Positions 19,028-30,960 are shown, counted from the first letter of the stretch. The stretch: DNA of 64,000 nt from Oscheius onirici (GCA_932521025.1 OW051469.1:5158398-5222397), one strand, 5' to 3'. Notes: generated by a model not told the origin, from the sequence alone. Numbers and translations: made by a program.

Positions 19028-22000
19028 AAGTTAAGAAAGCTGAGACATGAAAGAGAAATTCTGATCCTCCTGTTTGACCTCGGTCAGAAATTTATTTACG
19101 CGTGTCACTGGCAATGTGCTCTCTTTGCCTCTGCCTCACAGTTGTTGTAATGTGGCGACAGCTAGCGGAGGCGGCTGGCCTTCGGACCTCAAAACGTGTG
19201 TGTGGCTGCCGTAAACTGTTGGCTGGCCGGCTGCCAGCAAACCGATCTGCATCATTTGCTTTTATTACTGTTTCAAGGCCTTGTACTCTTCCATCTCTTC
19301 CAGCATTGTTTCGTTTCCTTCAAACAGACCAACGATCGCGTGTGCTGATTGACTCGCAATTGTCATGAAATTGAGATAAACGAGTCAACTGCCGAGCCCC
19401 AAAGGAAGGGGCCAGCCCCTTCTAACGACCCTATGCTATTTTTATTTACTTCTTGCATGTCCAAAAACTACTTTTGTTCTTCTTTGTGCTTTTCCGAGTC
19501 TTCTTCTTCTATGTTTTATGCTTTTTCTCTCGAGCCGGCCCAAATAACGAACAGCTGTTCTGTTCCCAATAGATGTTTGTCGTCCGCTTCGGACCAACCA
19601 ACACTTTACAAAGAGTTGCCATCGGCTTCACTGCAGAAATGTCTATTTTTTGTATGAGTAATCTCTTCGAATTAAACCTTTTTTCTCCGCACTCACCCCT
19701 CTATTTACCTGCTATCACGTTGCCTATCTCTCTCTCGCGAAATTTCAAATCGTTTTGGACCGACCGGTTTTCGGCGAGTCTAGAGGACAACAAAATTGGC
19801 GTCAACTATTGTCTCCCAGTTTTATGCAACTTTTCCAGCACTGTGTCGAGACTTTAAGTTAATATTGTTATTCAGTGACGCCCATCGTTTTTCTCCAAGT
19901 TATTCATAACAATTCTTCTTTTTTCTTACGAAAATCGATGTAATCGTTAGACAGAGTGAACTTTCTTTTAGAGGTAGTTGCCCCTTTCTCCTCGAAAGAA
20001 ACATCAATACCACTTTACGTTTTTTTATACACACTCCGTCCGACCAGCGGTCTTTTTCTCCGTTGTTAGTCATCACTCAGCCTGTCTCTGCCAAGAATAA
20101 CTCCGCATTCCTAGGTAATGACAAGTAGTGGGGTTAGAAAAAGGAAGACTACCGACATAATTTCGGTTTACTCCCAATAAGTTGCTATAATTCAATCGCA
20201 ACTTGCTGCTGGGTAGGTGTTTCTGATAACCAGAGCTATGTTTGATCAGAACGTAACATCAGTACTGTCAGTTACTTATTTTACTGAAAAATGGTGAACG
20301 AATTGAACTGATAAAGAATGTTGCCTATAATTGTTTGCTGTAATGCATGCTGCCACATTCTATTCTTCCTGACAGCTCTACTGAAGAAGTTGCTAATCTG
20401 CTGATAACTTCAAGGATGTTTCTCCAATATAGTTGTCTCCAGAGTATCGCTTTGCGTAGACCAAAAACCACTTTTTCACTGTCCCTTCTTCTCTCCGACG
20501 CTCAAATTGAAATAGCGCCCCGACCGACCCAACCAACAGCCGACGAGAGTTGTTGACACGCATTTCCGGTGCCGAAACGGATTAGGGGGAACATTGCAAT
20601 CTCTTTCTTCGAATTCTTTCTCTTTTCCTGTGTTTTTTGCCGTGTTTTTATGTTTTACCGGTTTTTCATGCGACCTCCAAAATAATTTCCAAACCAACCC
20701 TTAGTTCTTTCTAAAAGAATCCCATCATTTCCATTCTATGTTTACTTTTTCGTTTTTCTCCCATTTCTCCGTGTCTCGATTGATTAATCCATCATCAGAC
20801 AGTATCAATCAGGGGCCAGGTAGTTAGCTTCGCTCTGACAGCCGGGTTCAAGGCTGTTTGTCAATAGCAAAAACTGTCGCGGTGGAGAGAAAGTTAAGGA
20901 AGCTGTTGAGAAATGAACAAAGGTCATTCGTTGAGGACAGACTTGAAGACAAAGCAGGGTAATCTCTTTTCATTGATCCCTGTATCTGTAAAGTATTGAC
21001 ACCTACTATTTTTCAACCAAATCCATCCGTAACTTATTTGCTAAGCTGATTCAAGCCCGTCCATATTCATCAGAATTTCTGGGTGAGACTAAGACTTTCT
21101 TAACACTTCCGAAGACAGTCTTAGAGAGACAGAAAATGAGCTCGAAAGTGTATTGAACTGGATGAGACGGTTTTTCTGCGTATCTTTTACCTTGTTCTTC
21201 TGTTTAGAATGTGGAGAGCAAGAAACAGAGACAAAGTTTTACACCAGCGGTCTATTTCCATCCTATCACCTTCTTCTGTTTATCACCCTATCAAAGCAAC
21301 TTGGCAACAAGAATTCCCGTATCAAAAGACCTTCACTCGTACCCTAAACAGAAGGGGCGTGGCTTCTCCCCAACAGAGGAGAAAAGACAAAAACCCGTCA
21401 TGGCTGATACCGACGATGGTTTGGTTGGGCCACGCCCCATTTTTGAAGAAAGAGAAACGGGTGACACACCCGTAGTCTCTGTCAGAGACACACCGCAAAC
21501 AAATTGTTCTTTCTCAGTCCCTGTCCTCGTTTACAACAAATTAATTAATGGCCGACACGACTGGTACCAATGCGCTTGCTGGAGGTCGCAACAAAGGTGT
21601 CACATGGCAACTTTTTCTCAAAACATTTTGAAATATTTTCTGTTCTTATGTAAAATGGCTTATTTTTCGTTGAAAAGCGCAACTTTCTGATCAATATCTC
21701 GCATTCCTCTCTCTGTTCATCGTACGAGCTGTATATTTATTGCCACCGTGTCATCAGACTTTTAAGATTTGTCCAAGTCCGATATTGGTAGAAACTCTCG
21801 TCCTCGTAATCAAACTTTGAGTAAGGTAAGTTCTAGATTGCTCAGCTCCAAACTAAGGCATCTCATCCCTATCCCCCTATGTTTGGATAATCGGGGGATA
21901 GGGATGATAATAGATAGGTTAGGTCTTTCTGAGAGATTGCAACTATCCTTCTGTTTCAACGAAAAACGGTATTCTTTGTCAAAAATAGTAAACAACTAGT

Positions 22001-22178
22001 CTTCTTGTTTTTGTTTTTGTCTTCCTCCTCTCCTTCTTTTCATTTGTTTTAATGCAATCAGGAACGTTTTTACGTTCATCAGGTTGCTGACTTCTACCAG
22101 TTGTCTTCGATTTGTTTCTCCAAAATTTCCGAAAACAATCACTATTTCAGGTAAACTATTCTATCAAGCTCATTTGAC
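19028..22178. other. 3.1 kb gene-poor intergenic region
   Basis: No supported gene. Contains short inverted GC pieces near 19395-19425 (GGGGCCAGCCCC), CACGCCC-type boxes at about 21355 and 21430, and the perfect hairpin listed separately. The last part, ending in a TTTCAG at 22144-22150, is probably the promoter and outron of the galectin gene. Confidence 0.5.
21863..21907. repeat. Perfect 15-bp inverted repeat (hairpin)
   Basis: Arms TCATCCCTATCCCCC (21863-21877) and its exact reverse complement (21893-21907) flank a 15-base loop. No mismatch in the stem. Could be a transcribed hairpin or a protein-binding palindrome; too short for a typical pre-miRNA. Confidence 0.8.
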
Positions 22179-24294
22179 ATGGCCTATGAAACCAAATACG
22201 TGAGTTTTTCTTGCCTTTTTTAGTTTCAATTAAATATTTATCCCGGCAACCAAAGAACAAAAAAGTGCAAAAGAACCGCCCCCTCCGTTGCTAGGGACGA
22301 CAAATCCGGGATAGGAGATATGGACCCTAATCTCAGCTCAATATATCATTTTTCTGGGAAACTAAGTTTCCCTCTTTTATTTCTCTCAACCAGCCGTCGC
22401 TTTAGTAGAAGAGAGATTCCCCCAGACGCGTTCCCCTCAAAAAACTATCTCGTTCGATAAAAGATTAATATGACAAAACTTGACATGTTACGCTAGTCTC
22501 GACAACTCTGCGGACACCACTACGGACAGACGGACGGACACCATTGCACTTTAGAAAGATCAGTAGGAGACTGAACCTGTTGTGAAAATTTCGTCTCTTA
22601 AAATTTTGAATTTTTGTCACGCCCAAAGTCTCTTTCTAACTTTCTCTATCGACGAGCTAACAACGTTTTTCTGAAGCTTGCTTCATATCAAAAAGCCTCA
22701 ATCTCTGACACAATATAGCCACTCTTTTCCCCAATTTCCGCATTATTAATCGTCTTCCCGTGCCGTCCTCTCCTGTTACCTCACGGCGCATTGGGCACAC
22801 ATACTCTTCAGTCCCTTCAGGGCAGTGAGAGCCGTGCCATGCATTAATCAGTCGTGCGAGAGCGCTACAAACTTTATACAAATCGATTAACTCATCGTCT
22901 TTTTCCATTAACTTAATATGATAAACCCCAGAAGCTGATTTACAAAAAATACATTATTTCTCGTGAGATTTGCACGATGTTCACAGAAAATCCCATGTTA
23001 CTTGTTTTGAAATACAGAATACACCAATTTCCAGCCGGTTCCTTACCGCAGCAAGCTGACGGAGCCCTTCGAGCCCGGACAGACCCTGATCGTCAAAGGA
23101 AAGACCGGAGAAGACTCTGTCCGGTAAGTCTTTTTCTGTCTCAATTTGTCCTCCAATTGCCAATCGCTATCAGTTGTCGCTTTCTTTTGAAAGAGACAGA
23201 GAGAACCTTGAACAGGTTCCGATATTTCGGAGCGCAATTTGATGGTGCGACAATTTCAACGGGTCGAATAAACAAAACAGGCAGCGTAAGCATTCCAATG
23301 GATTTTGGGGACGGTCGGAGAGAGAGGTGCGATATGACACACTAAAACAGATGGACTATCGTTGCAAATTAGATATTCATGTATAGAAAAAGATATTTCC
23401 TCCAGATTCACCATCAACCTCCACCACAACGCTGCCGACTTCTCTGGCAACGATGTTCCCCTTCATATCAGCGTGCGCTTCGACGAAGGAAAGGTAAAGT
23501 GTTTTGTTTCTTGAAAAGTGCTAAAACAAATGATTTAGATCGTTTGCAACACCTTCGCCAAGGCAGAATGGGGCAAGGAAGAGCGCAAGAGCAACCCCTA
23601 CAAGAAGGGAGATGACGTCGACATCCGCATCAGAGCTCATGACAGCAAGTTCCAAATCTTCGTAGACCAGAAGGAGCTGAAGGAGTACGAGCACCGTTGT
23701 CCTCTCTCCTCCATCACCCACTTCTCCATCGACGGAGATGTCCTTGTTTCCGATATCCACTGGGGAGGCAAGTACTACGTGAGTTAAACCTTTTTTGTTC
23801 TGCAAACAAAAAACTTTAGCCAGTGCCATATGAGAGTGGGTTGGCCGGAGAGGGACTTGCCTGTGGCAAGAGCCTCATTGTCTACGGTTCGCCCGAAAAG
23901 AAGGCCAAGCGCTTCCACATCAATCTGCTCAAGAAAAACGGAGATATTGCCCTCCATTTTAACCCCAGATTCGATGAGAAGGTAGTTTCGTCTTGTTCTG
24001 AAAACAATGACGAATTTAGGCTGTTGTCCGCAACTCTTTGATCAGCAACGAGTGGGGAAATGAGGAGCGTGAGGGCAAGATTCCTTTCGAGAAAGCCGTT
24101 GGCTTCGACCTTGAGATCAAGAACGAAGAATACGCTTTCCAGGTATTTTCATCAGTGTTCCTTTAACAAACAAATGACAGATCTACGTCAATGGTGAACG
24201 CTTTGCCAGCTATGCCCACCGTCTCGAGCCCCACGAGCTCAACGGACTCCAAATCGGCGGAGACGTCGAGATTACCGGAATCCAGATCCAGTAA
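22179..24294 (+). CDS. lec-1: Tandem-repeat galectin
   Basis: Beta-galactoside-binding lectin with two carbohydrate-recognition domains, very similar to C. elegans LEC-1. First exon MAYETKY (ATG 22179), an unusually long first intron (22200-23027) for this window, then exons starting PVPYRSKL. CRD1: FTINLHHNAADFSGNDVP, HISVRFDEGK, KAEWGKEER. CRD2: PVPYESGL, FHINLLKKNGDIALHFNPR, SNEWGNEERE with the full sugar-binding set (H, N, R, V, N, W, E, R). CRD1 has Ser where CRD2 has the first Asn, as in LEC-1. Ends ITGIQIQ, as the family does. Codon bias suggests strong expression. A TTTCAG 28 bases before the ATG is a likely trans-splice site; AATAAA at 24448-24453. The first intron contains dispersed repeat copy B. 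Confidence 0.96.
22418..22554 (-). repeat. Dispersed repeat, copy B (in galectin intron 1)
   Basis: Reverse-orientation homologue of copy A at 2050-2165, slightly longer. Its plus-strand end GGACACCATTGCACTTTA is shared with a third site at 42234-42250. Insertion into the long first intron of the galectin gene. Confidence 0.7.
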
Positions 24295-24447
24295 AATCTT
24301 TCTTCAAAATACGCCTGTCCTTCCGCTAGGCTATCTCTTATCACTGCCACTTTTGTAATTCTCTTCCTGACTTATCCACATATTCAATTGTATTCAGTAA
24401 AAAGTATAAAAATCACTGTCAAACATTGTATAGATAAGCCACTACGT

Positions 24448-24453
24448 AATAAA
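24448..24453 (+). terminator. Poly(A) signal AATAAA of galectin gene
   Basis: AATAAA about 155 bases after the galectin stop. It lies 12 bases from the stop codon of the converging GNAT gene, so the two 3' ends abut or overlap. Confidence 0.7.
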
Positions 24454-24464
24454 GTCTCTTTTAA

Positions 24465-25533
24465 TTACTTTGGAGTCAGGCTAATCCAGGTCATTCTGTC
24501 GTAGTTGCCGTTTTCCAGTCGTTTTGCCGTCCAGAATTTTGATCTTAGAGATGCTTCTACGACAGACGTATTTTCCATCTCGACATGCTTGAAGACGGTT
24601 TGACCGTCTCTAAAAATATTTCCGAAATCAGTCGAGTTTGGACTAAGAATAAGAGAAAGATTACCTGATACACTTTTTTGCCAAATCAATCTCCAGAGCT
24701 TTTCCCAGTCCTTTTCCCCTATGTTCCTCCAGAACATACTGATGAGAAAGACCCCCTTTCGTGTCGACCAGTTCGAAGCCGGCTAGTCTTCCTTTAAAAT
24801 AAACAGCTGAGGAGGGATTCGAGGTAATTTTTTGTCTAGAAAAGTTTTCAGTGGAAAAAGATAAAGTGAAAGTACCGAGAGTTCTCGACTTCTCCTTCCG
24901 AAGCAAACTTCCATTTGCTTACAATAAACTCGGAATCTTGGGGCTTTATAGAACCTACTATATAGTCTCTCGAGGAGAGGTGCAAAAAATACCCAATTCA
25001 TAGCCATCCGGAAGATTCGGCAGCTCCAAATCCATTACAATCTTTTCCTGTTCCTCTGTAATCATAAATTCAATGCATGGATTGGTTCCAAAATGAAAAG
25101 GGAGCTCCTTTTGCTTTAGAAATTCGACAATCTAAACTTTCTTTTTATTTAGAAGTAGGGAACTTACAGTATCCACGAATCTTTCCTTTGCTATGAAAAT
25201 AAAAGGTTTTTTGAACGAAGACACTCCAAAAACTTCCAGAAACTGTTCAAAGCCGATAAGAAAGTTGGATGGACGAAATGGACCCTGAAACTGTCAAAGA
25301 TTCCACGACTATCACCTCACCTTTCCAGCCACAATGACATGTGGTTGAATGAAATTGTTCTCTTTCACAGCAAAGAAATAAGTTTCGTCATCCTTTTCAA
25401 AAGAAAATATCTTCGAAATATCCAAAGGACACCTCTTTTCCATTTCAAAACGAATGAGATGGTAAATGAAGACATCCCCGTATTTGTCAATTTTACAGAG
25501 AAGTTCGGGAGATGGGACCAGTTGTTGAAACAT
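24465..25533 (-). CDS. GNAT / glycine N-acyltransferase-like protein
   Basis: Acyl-CoA-dependent N-acyltransferase of the GNAT fold, arranged like nematode GLYAT-like proteins: an N-terminal domain (MFQQLVPSPELL, ISKIFSFEKDDETYFF, GPFRPSNFLIGFEQF, FIFIAKERF) and a C-terminal GNAT domain with PNLPDGYEL, GRLAGFELVDTKGG, and the acyl-CoA loop motif EEHRGKGLGKALE (Q/R-x-x-G-x-G/A type). Ends TWISLTPK. At least six exons with 35-45 nt introns. ATG at 25533 is preceded within three bases by ATTTTCAG, a trans-splice-like acceptor. Substrate unknown; the family conjugates small acids or acetylates amines. No lesion seen. Confidence 0.82.
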
Positions 25534-26713
25534 CGCTGAAAATAAATTCATAAAAACGAGAAGAAACAAATGATCAAAAGCTAGTGTTTTCGCAGAAAGA
25601 CAGATCAATTGTCTTATCTATAGGCCACCAAGAGAAGGAGAAAAAACGAAAACAATGAAATTCCAAATTCGAATTCCGAATTTTCAAAAAAAATTAAAAA
25701 AAAGATGATTGAGATGTTCTATATCAATCAGTGATACTTACGATTCCGTTAAAAAATTAATTGAGGGAACACGGGAGAAATACTTATAGCCACAGAGTCA
25801 AGGTTACGGGAGCGAGCGACAGACACAGAAAGTGCAACATGAACTATCTAATGGAAACACTTCTCATTATTCAGTGATACTATCTTTTTTCTAGGCTGCA
25901 GGCGTAAAAGACCTGTAGGCCATACCACACTATGTTCGTAGCATCCTTAATCTTTTACTCATATTTAGAGCACTTTCAGTCTTCCCTAGTGGTCCCGAGG
26001 GTTTCCAAGAACTGTACCAAACACCGCTGTGGATTCATAGAGTACCCAAGGAACCGGGAAGACCGAGCGTGACACCATTTCGAAAATGGGTGCTAGCAAG
26101 TGGCGGATTCACGAGCTAGCTGTCATTCTTTTTTTCAGAACCAAAACGCGAAAAATGGTTGGTGCTACTGTACGCAATGTTGAGACGGCAGTGCTGGACA
26201 AAGAAAAATACGCTGACCTGGTAGAGAAGCGAAGAAGGCGACCATCTTGCTGGCTACTTTGAGGCGAACTGGAGGTTATTAAAAACCACAATCTACAAAA
26301 AGCGAAACCTTTCAAAAAGTTTTGATACTTCTGAGAGAGTTTTACATAAAATTTTGAAACTTCTGCTTCTAAAAACTGTAATTCTTTTTTGAAAAATGTT
26401 GTAAATTTGTGTTTACAAAGTGCGTTGGATACAGAACAATTTACGTAGTTTGGATAAACCAAACCTTCCAATCGAAAACACTAGTTCTCTGAAAATAAGC
26501 TCTTGCAATCTCATTTGTAAGCGTAACATTCTGTGTCGACTTTGGCAAGATGACGTAAAGAGAGTGACTTTGGGAAGAATTGGATGACCACTGATAAGAG
26601 GCATGCTTACATTTCGTGAGCTTAGTACTCCTATTTAGGCGGCAGGCTCCGTAACTCGTCGTTATTTCTTGTCCACTCAATTTGTACTAAAAGCTGTTTG
26701 ATCTTCAGAGAGA
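25534..26713. other. Intergenic with scattered short frames
   Basis: About 1.18 kb between divergent genes. A 35-codon frame at 26155-26262 follows a good TTTTTTTCAG acceptor, and a minus-strand frame at 26441-26680 ends FDWKVWFIQTT, but neither links to a convincing gene. It may hold gene relics plus the GST promoter. Confidence 0.4.
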
Positions 26714-27495
26714 ATGGTTCACTACAAGGTCACCTACTTCGAAGGACGTGGAGCTGGAGAAATCCTTCGTCAATGTCTGGTTCTGGCCAGGCAAGAGTTC
26801 GAGGATGTTCGTCTTACTGATGAGCAATGGGAGAAGCAAAAAGAGAGTGAGTTGAGTTAAAATTGTGGTGACATTGCGGATTTTTCAGCCATGCCCTTCC
26901 ATCAACTCCCTGTTCTAGAAGAAGATGGTAAACAGTTGGCTCAATCTTACACCGCCGCCAGATACTTGGCGAGGAAATATGGTAAGAGAACTTTTGAGAG
27001 ACGAAGAGACAGAGAATTTACAGGTTTCTCCGGTAAGACGGCCTGGGAAGAGGCTCAAGTCGACGCTCTTGTTGATCAGTGGAAAGATTTCCGCAAGGAC
27101 ATTTATCCTTTTTTGTCTGTTCTTCTTGGCTACTCCGATGGAAATCTGGTAGGTTAATTTGACCACAAAAAGATAAAGAGTTTTAGGAAGAACTCAAAGA
27201 AGAGCACAACCCGAACGTCAAGAAGAACTTCACTTTCTTCGTCAACGCTATCAAAAAGAGTGGATCTGGTCAGTGATCACGATTTGAATGAGAAAACACT
27301 GAAAATTAAGGTTTCTTGGCTCCCAGTGGACTGACCTATATCGATCTGCCGATTGCTGAGTTCATCGAGACCGTCGGAGAAAAATATCCGGAAATTTTGA
27401 AGGAGTTCCCAGAGCTCGTCGAACACAAGAAGAAGGTCCACGATATTCCAGCTATCAAACAGTGGAGACAAACTCGTCCCAAGTCTGATTGGTAG
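26714..27495 (+). CDS. Sigma-class glutathione S-transferase (copy 1)
   Basis: Cytosolic nematode sigma-class GST for detoxification by glutathione conjugation, or prostaglandin isomerase. Start MVHYKVTYFEGRGAGEILR, with the N-terminal Tyr and the GRG.GE..R block; [18 protein letters not shown] is the glutathione-binding QLPVLE..G..L.QS motif; ARYLARKYGF; C-terminal domain with DALVDQWKDF, TYIDLPIAEF and end PAIKQWRQTRPKSDW. Six exons with short introns. All key residues intact. TTCAG lies 5 bases before the ATG (trans-splice type). AATAAA at about 27528. Tandem with a second, damaged copy. Confidence 0.95.
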
Positions 27496-27777
27496 TTCTT
27501 TAATCATGCAAAACCATACATTTGCCTCGAAATAAAGTTGCTATTTGAAAAAGACATTTATGTTTGTTTCAATGAAACTTGTCCTCTCGTTCTTTTGATC
27601 GTAAAAGGCTAGAGAAACACTGCCGTATTCTCTTTTGAACATTGACCACATCATGATGACAATCCATCTGCATTGTCAGCATAAAGAGTGATACATAAGG
27701 CTGTTTCAGTCGTTTTGCCATTCTCTGTATTTTTTTCCATCAAATTCCTAGCCATCATAAAGCCAGATTTCAGATCC

Positions 27778-28563
27778 ATGGTTCACTACAAGCTCCGCGC
27801 CTTCCAAGGCAGAGGCACGACTGAACCCATCCGTCAAATTTTTGCTCTAGCTGGTGTTGATTTTGAGAACGATATCACGGACTGGTACAAATGGAATGAA
27901 GAGCAGAGAAAAAGTACAGTTTTCCTAAATTCTGAACAAAACTTTATCAGCTGTACCCTTCGGACAGCTTCCAGTACTCGAAGAAGATGGTAAACAGTTA
28001 CCCCAATCTGGAGCTATTCTACGTTACGTTGCCAGGAAATTCGGTCAGTAAAAACTAATAAATACACAAAATTCTTCAGGGTTTGCCGGAAAATCTGCAT
28101 GGGAAGAGGCCGAAGTTGATGCCTACGCTGATCGGTGAAAGGATTTTTATAACGAACTCAAACCGTTGCTGTATACTTTCATTTATCGACAGCCTGGAGA
28201 TTTGGATGAGCTGAAAAGGGAGCATCTTTCCAAACTATACAAACATCTGGATCTATTCGACAAGGCCATACGAGAGAATCCTAGTGGTAAGATTGACAAA
28301 TGGACGGTGAAAAAGATATTCTCCAGGTTTTATCGTCGGCTCTTCCCTGACCAATATCGATCTACCACTAGCTGAATTTACCTTCAATATTTTGAACAGA
28401 GACGCCAATCTGTTGAAGGACTATCCTGAGGTGAGCCTTGATTATTTCATTTCTCATTAAAGGGTAAAACAAGTATTTTCAGTTCACCCAACACAAGGAG
28501 AAGGTCCAGTCTATTCCAGCTTTGAAGAAATGGATCGAGGAGAGACCCAAGACCGAATGGTGA
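27778..28563 (+). pseudogene. Sigma-class glutathione S-transferase (copy 2) with in-frame UGA
   Basis: Tandem paralogue of the upstream [77 protein letters not shown] and end PALKKWIEERPKTEW. At the Trp of the conserved D-Q/R-W-K-D-F block the codon is TGA (28136-28138), a single G-to-A change from TGG. No intron of correct phase removes it. All other exons and splice sites are sound, so the lesion is recent or is tolerated (readthrough, suppression, sequence error). TTTCAG lies 4 bases before the ATG. Confidence 0.85.
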
Positions 28564-28779
28564 TCACAAAAAAGTTGTTTGGCAGTGAAAACAATGAATA
28601 ATAATTTCTACTGATATGTTTTCCTTCTTTTTCAAAACATTTGTTGTTTGGAAGATTACGGTACGCAAATTCCCGTCGACCCAATATTTTGCGAAAATCC
28701 AATTGCTTTTCTTTTCAGAACACACGCTTTTAAACTGCGCTTTTCGTGAACTCCAGCTTCACTTAAAATAAATTTTAGT

Positions 28780-30069
28780 ATGGTAATGGAGCACTCTCTG
28801 TCCACCCCAAGTTCACAAGCCAAAAAGCCAAGAGTAGATCCGGCCTCTGCCAAGCTCCTTCTGGAGGAACTGAACCGTCGAAATGTGACTCTCCCATCGA
28901 CGTTTCTTCCCAGCTTAAATCCGAAGAGAATTATGGGTGATGTGAGTTCATTTCTGCTACTCTTTGAGGTCCAATCGATTGGCGGCGCTGGCCGACCGGC
29001 GGCCAACAGCCGGTCGCCGATATAATGCCGCCTTGGAATACTAAGAGTCTTCTTTCTGTCTTATCCCAATTTGCTCATTTTAAACAGCTATTTGTTATTT
29101 TCTCTTCACACAATGTTTTGGCGTACTTTTTCTCAAAGTTCCACAAAACACATTTGCTGGAAATAAATCTACCCGACACCTCTTTAATCCAATTCAAGTA
29201 ATATTTTCAGAAAATGGTCGAGTCGCTTCCAGACGACCAGGTAGTCGTTCTGATTGAGGCGATTCGTGTAAGCCCTCAGCTCTGGGATCCTCTTCACGGT
29301 GAACACGGAAGAAAGGACATTTACCACTCCACCTGGAACAGCATCGTCGACAGATGTGCCAGCTCTGGTGTCGTCTTGAGCAGTGAGTTCTTTGTTTCTA
29401 TTGCTATTTTTTCACATGAAATGTGCTCTGGTAGTACCAATGCTTTTAAGCTGAAGAGGCGAAGAAAATCTGGCGGTCTCTCCGTGATACCTACAAACGT
29501 CTTCGGGCGAAAAAGGACCCCAGCCAGAAAATCAAATGGCGTTTCTTTCATGACATGACATTTTTGCCGGCTAATTTGCAAGAGTGAGTTATTTTCTTCC
29601 GGTGAATCCAACAAAATGATTCAGTGCTCTCAATGGACCTGCTGCTCCTCCTGCTTCTTCCAAAAGACCAGCTCCCGTGGAAAGTTACGATTCGTTAAAG
29701 TAAGAAAGTTGATTATTTTCTTTTGGAAGAGGCAAACACAAGGAAAAACTTCGATTTTCCAGAGCTCTCGCGGAGACATCCTCCTCCTCCAACGATCAGT
29801 TTCCCGCCAAGAGGCGACTCATGCAAAAGATGTACAACATGGAGGAGATCCAGATCCGTAAAGAAATTCTTCAAATCGAAAAAGCTCAGAGTGAGCTGAC
29901 CATGAGGAAAAGACAGTTGGAACTAAACTTGGAAGAGCTGAGGAACAAGTACGAGATGGATTTGTTGAAGGAGGAGATACAGGAAGAGGAGCCAGAGGTG
30001 TCCATCCAAATTGCCGGAATGGACATGGAATCTATTAAAGCCGAAGATCTCATGGGCGACGACGAGTAA
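28780..30069 (+). CDS. MADF-domain DNA-binding protein
   Basis: Putative transcription regulator with a MADF (Adf-1-type Myb/SANT-like) domain. First exon MVMEHSLSTPSSQAKKPR has a basic nuclear-signal-like KKPR. After a 270-nt intron come the MADF helices: VVVLIEAIRVSPQLWDP, IYHSTWNSIVDRC, AKKIWRSLRDTYKRLRAK and KWRFFHDMTFL. A Pro/Ala/Ser linker and a coiled coil (EEIQIRKEILQIEKAQ, LELNLEELRNKYEMDLL) follow, then an acidic end with MGDDE and TAA at 30067-30069. The coiled coil replaces the BESS motif often found here. TTTTAG ends one base before the ATG. The first intron holds a GC-rich inverted repeat (CGACCGGC...GCCGGTCG, about 28991-29016). Confidence 0.85.
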
Positions 30070-30231
30070 ACATTTTTAGTTGTTATGCAATGAAATTTGT
30101 GTCCTAACGGCTTGCTCAATATGCTCGGATTTACCACAGTGTACTTACTTTTGTCTTGTGTATTAGCAAAAAAAGGGAATCAGTAGTTCTGTGTAACACT
30201 ACAAAATACTCTACTCGCAGATTTGAAGCTT

Positions 30232-30960
30232 TTATTTCCCGAATACGCGATTCTTGTGTGCCTCGATGAGGTCCATCGAGATGAGCATGGCAAGTTCTTC
30301 GTCTTGAGGAAGCCACAGTTTTCCATCGAAATCCTTGTAGATTTCTTTCGGAATTCTCTCTATTTGCTTATAGTTCAGCTTTGCCATGTTTCTCAGATTG
30401 GCCTCTCCAGTCACAACTCCCACACTATACTGGATTCCAACGGATAGATGGTACTGTTGATTCTCTGACGGCGGAGAACGGAAGGGGTATAGGCTGCCTC
30501 GTTATGGATATAGCGGTCAACGCCGAGAATCTCGAAATGGCGCTCTTCGCCAAATCCAAGCGCAGCTCCCACCAGGTTGAACGGATCTCTCGGTTGCTGA
30601 CATGCTGACAACTTCGTCGGAAGAGTTCAGGGCGAAGAAGCTGGAATAAATGGAGGTTTGATAAAGATAGAGACAACATACCTGTATGGGTAGCGAGTGA
30701 CGTTGATGATAAAAGGTCAGGTGAATTCTTGGGGAATCTCCTTTGCTCCAGCTCCTGCACAAGTAGGCTCATTATTGAGAAAGTCGTTGAAACTTGGCAC
30801 CAGCAAGGGGACATGTTGTGGTCGTGCACGGAACAACTTGAAGCTACCGAAATCGTGAACAAGATCCTCTTTCACAATACAGTGACGAAGATTCTTGATC
30901 TCTACTTTCTTCGAAGTAGACGAGTAGAACGTGCCAACTGAGGCAAGCGCATGATGTTCT
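30232..30960 (-). pseudogene. Decayed gene, family not recognised
   Basis: Long coding-like stretches on the minus strand in three successive frames. Upstream part: ASVGTFYSSTSKKVEIKNL and FGSFKLFRARPQHVPLLVP, then an in-frame TGA near 30720 between EFT and PFIINVTRYPYR. After a 43-nt intron comes FFALNSSDEVVSMSATE, then a frameshift into DPFNLVGAALGFGEERHFE, then another into NQQYHLSVGIQYSVGVVTG and the last segment KIYKDFDGKLW-like DFDGKLWLPQDEE ending RVFGK and TAA. Composition and introns are gene-like, so this is a real gene broken by one stop and two shifts. I do not recognise the family. Start not located. Confidence 0.6.

Noticed and set aside
21211..21690. 159-codon plus-strand frame in the region before galectin
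   Set aside because: Low-complexity, several overlapping frames of similar length, no domain, no introns in a genome where nearly every gene is spliced.
22657..22908. 83-codon antisense frame inside galectin intron 1
   Set aside because: No family resemblance, no start context or splice site, and it lies in a long intron where chance frames are expected.
26441..26680. Minus-strand frame ending FDWKVWFIQTT just upstream of the GST gene
   Set aside because: Looks partly protein-like but has no ATG, no partner exons and overlaps the GST promoter; could be a relic, not supportable.
26714..28563. Two GSTs as a trans-spliced operon
   Set aside because: The gap is about 280 bases and each ATG has its own acceptor, but no U-rich inter-cistronic element was identified; tandem duplication explains the order.
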